DNA from: JBJXFK01 sp046155505
Lineage (GTDB): Bacteria > Planctomycetota > Phycisphaerae > UBA1845 > Fen-1342
Direction: 5' to 3'
Length of the DNA stretch: 5,897 nucleotides
NCBI GenBank assembly: GCA_046155505.1
Contig: JBJXFK010000115.1
Location: 1 to 5,897, forward strand
The notes under the pieces are model-generated. The model saw only the letters and a program-made list of their open reading frames with translations, was not told the origin of the DNA and did no database searches. Position 1 is the stretch's first letter, and every line of letters starts with the position of its first letter. Shown here piece after piece: positions 4,848-5,897 of the stretch. The translations under genes and the position numbers were made by a program.

Positions 4848-5897
4848 ATGAAGATCCAATCACCACCCGGCATGCGCGATTTTTATCCCGAGGACATGCG
4901 GGTTCAGAACTGGCTGTTCGACCACTGGCGGGGCGTCTCCAGGGCCTTCGGCTGTCAGGAATACGAAGGGCCGATTTTTGAGTCGCTCGATCTCTATCGC
5001 CTCAAAAGCGGCGACGGCATCGTCAGCGAACTGTTCAACTTCAAGGATCGCGGCGAACGCGAATTCGCCATCCGGCCCGAGATGACGCCGACGCTGGCTC
5101 GCATGGTCGCGGCGCGGGCCAATGCGCTGCCGCGGCCGATCAAGTGGTTCAGCATTCCGCGCATGTGCCGGGCCGAGCGGCCGCAGCGCGGGCGGCTGCG
5201 TGAGTTTTTCCAGTGGAATGTTGATATTCTTGGCGCACCGGACGACGTGCTGGCCGACGCCGAGGTGATCGCGATCGCCGTCGAGTCGTTGAAGGCGGTC
5301 GGCCTGGGCAGCGGCGACGTGGTCGTGCGGATCAACAATCGCAAGCTGGCGTCGGCCATGCTCGGCGGCCTCGGTATTGTGGGTGATGCGACGGCCAAGG
5401 CGTTCGCGCTGATCGACCGGTTTGAGAAGCTGCCGCCGGAGGAATTTGATCGGCAATGGGACGCCGAATACGCCGCGACCGCACCGGCGGGGCGGTTGCG
5501 TGACTTGTTGACGCAAAAGTCGTTTGACGAGTGCTTGAAGCTGGCTGAAGCTGGGTTTGCGGCGGCTGGCGCAACCGCTCCCGAAAACGGCGATCGGCAG
5601 GGGGGTACCGTCGCGGAAATGCGACAGCTCTTCGATCGGCTGCGCGACTTCGGCGTTGCGGAGTTTTGCGAGTTTGACCCCGGCGTGGTTCGCGGCATCG
5701 CGTATTACACGGGCGTTGTGTTTGAGACGTATACGCGCGCCGGTTCGCTGCGGGCGTTGCAAGGCGGCGGGCGATACGACGACTTGTGCAGCCTGCTGGG
5801 CGGGCCGAAATTGTCGGGGATCGGCTTTGGCATGGGCGATGCGCCGCTGCTAGCCGCACTGGATGAACTCGGAAAGCTACCGACGCTAGCGGATCAA
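4848..5897 (+). CDS. hisS: Histidyl-tRNA synthetase (3' end beyond the window)
   Basis: The frame is open for 350 codons from ATG 4848 to the window edge with no stop. It charges tRNA-His with histidine in the cytoplasm using ATP. The start MKIQSPPGMRDFYPED matches the usual HisRS N terminus. Class II motif 1 lies at about 11-45, RPEMTPTLAR at 76-85, and motif 2 at 101-129 with CRAERPQRGR (107-116). The histidine-specific segments are VVRGIAYYTGVVFE (280-293, with R282 matching the catalytic arginine of the family) and GGGRYDDL (306-313). The insertion domain occupies roughly 170-255. The motif 3 region reads GIGFGMGDAPLL (324-335), whereas classical bacterial HisRS has an E-R-L after the second glycine run; I recall such GDxxL variants in a divergent HisRS subgroup. 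The C-terminal anticodon-binding domain, normally some 90-100 residues, is outside the window, so this is partial by truncation, not a broken gene. Confidence 0.95.
   Translation, partial: MKIQSPPGMRDFYPEDMRVQNWLFDHWRGVSRAFGCQEYEGPIFESLDLYRLKSGDGIVSELFNFKDRGEREFAIRPEMTPTLARMVAARANALPRPIKWFSIPRMCRAERPQRGRLREFFQWNVDILGAPDDVLADAEVIAIAVESLKAVGLGSGDVVVRINNRKLASAMLGGLGIVGDATAKAFALIDRFEKLPPEEFDRQWDAEYAATAPAGRLRDLLTQKSFDECLKLAEAGFAAAGATAPENGDRQGGTVAEMRQLFDRLRDFGVAEFCEFDPGVVRGIAYYTGVVFETYTRAGSLRALQGGGRYDDLCSLLGGPKLSGIGFGMGDAPLLAALDELGKLPTLADQ

Noticed and set aside
4701..4859. N-terminal extension of the oxidase from ATG 4859
   Set aside because: The 53 extra residues show no domain features, would cover the divergent promoter region and overlap the hisS start.
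4860..5762. 300-codon open frame antisense to hisS
   Set aside because: The opposite strand encodes a clear HisRS; long antisense frames are expected in GC-rich coding DNA.

Overview
This is a GC-rich (roughly 60% or more by eye) stretch of bacterial chromosome carrying ordinary core genes. I lean towards a planctomycete or a relative. The reasons are the style of the small zinc-ribbon protein, the HisRS subtype, the sparse Shine-Dalgarno use and a GAGCCCGACGCGCAAG-type palindrome that I recall as common in planctomycete genomes. This is inference; no marker gene settles it.

Layout from left to right. Bases 1-50 hold a palindromic intergenic repeat (family A). A short zinc-ribbon protein of unknown function follows on the minus strand (75-479). 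A 414-base divergent intergenic region (480-893) contains a hairpin-less inverted relic of repeat A, a second full copy of repeat A, and a promoter plus structured leader for hflX. The hflX ribosome-associated GTPase gene runs 894-2246 on the plus strand. The 292-base gap behind it holds a 70-base near-perfect palindrome (family B), then a -10-like element and a nested hairpin leader for a stand-alone LON substrate-binding-domain protein (2539-3219, GTG start). That gene converges, across 59 bases, on a minus-strand FAD-dependent oxidase gene (3279-4700). A 147-base divergent region separates the oxidase from hisS (histidyl-tRNA synthetase, plus strand from 4848), which runs off the right edge before its anticodon-binding domain.

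HflX (ribosome rescue or splitting), a LON-domain protein and HisRS fit a translation and protein-homeostasis neighbourhood, but each gene appears to have its own promoter region and nothing indicates a dedicated multi-gene system. I did not find a convincing new biological system. The most interesting material is non-coding: two repeat families, one with a relic that differs from a full copy by clean loss of the hairpin, structured leaders before hflX and the LON gene, and two divergent genes whose -10-like boxes sit so close to the ATG that leaderless mRNAs are plausible.
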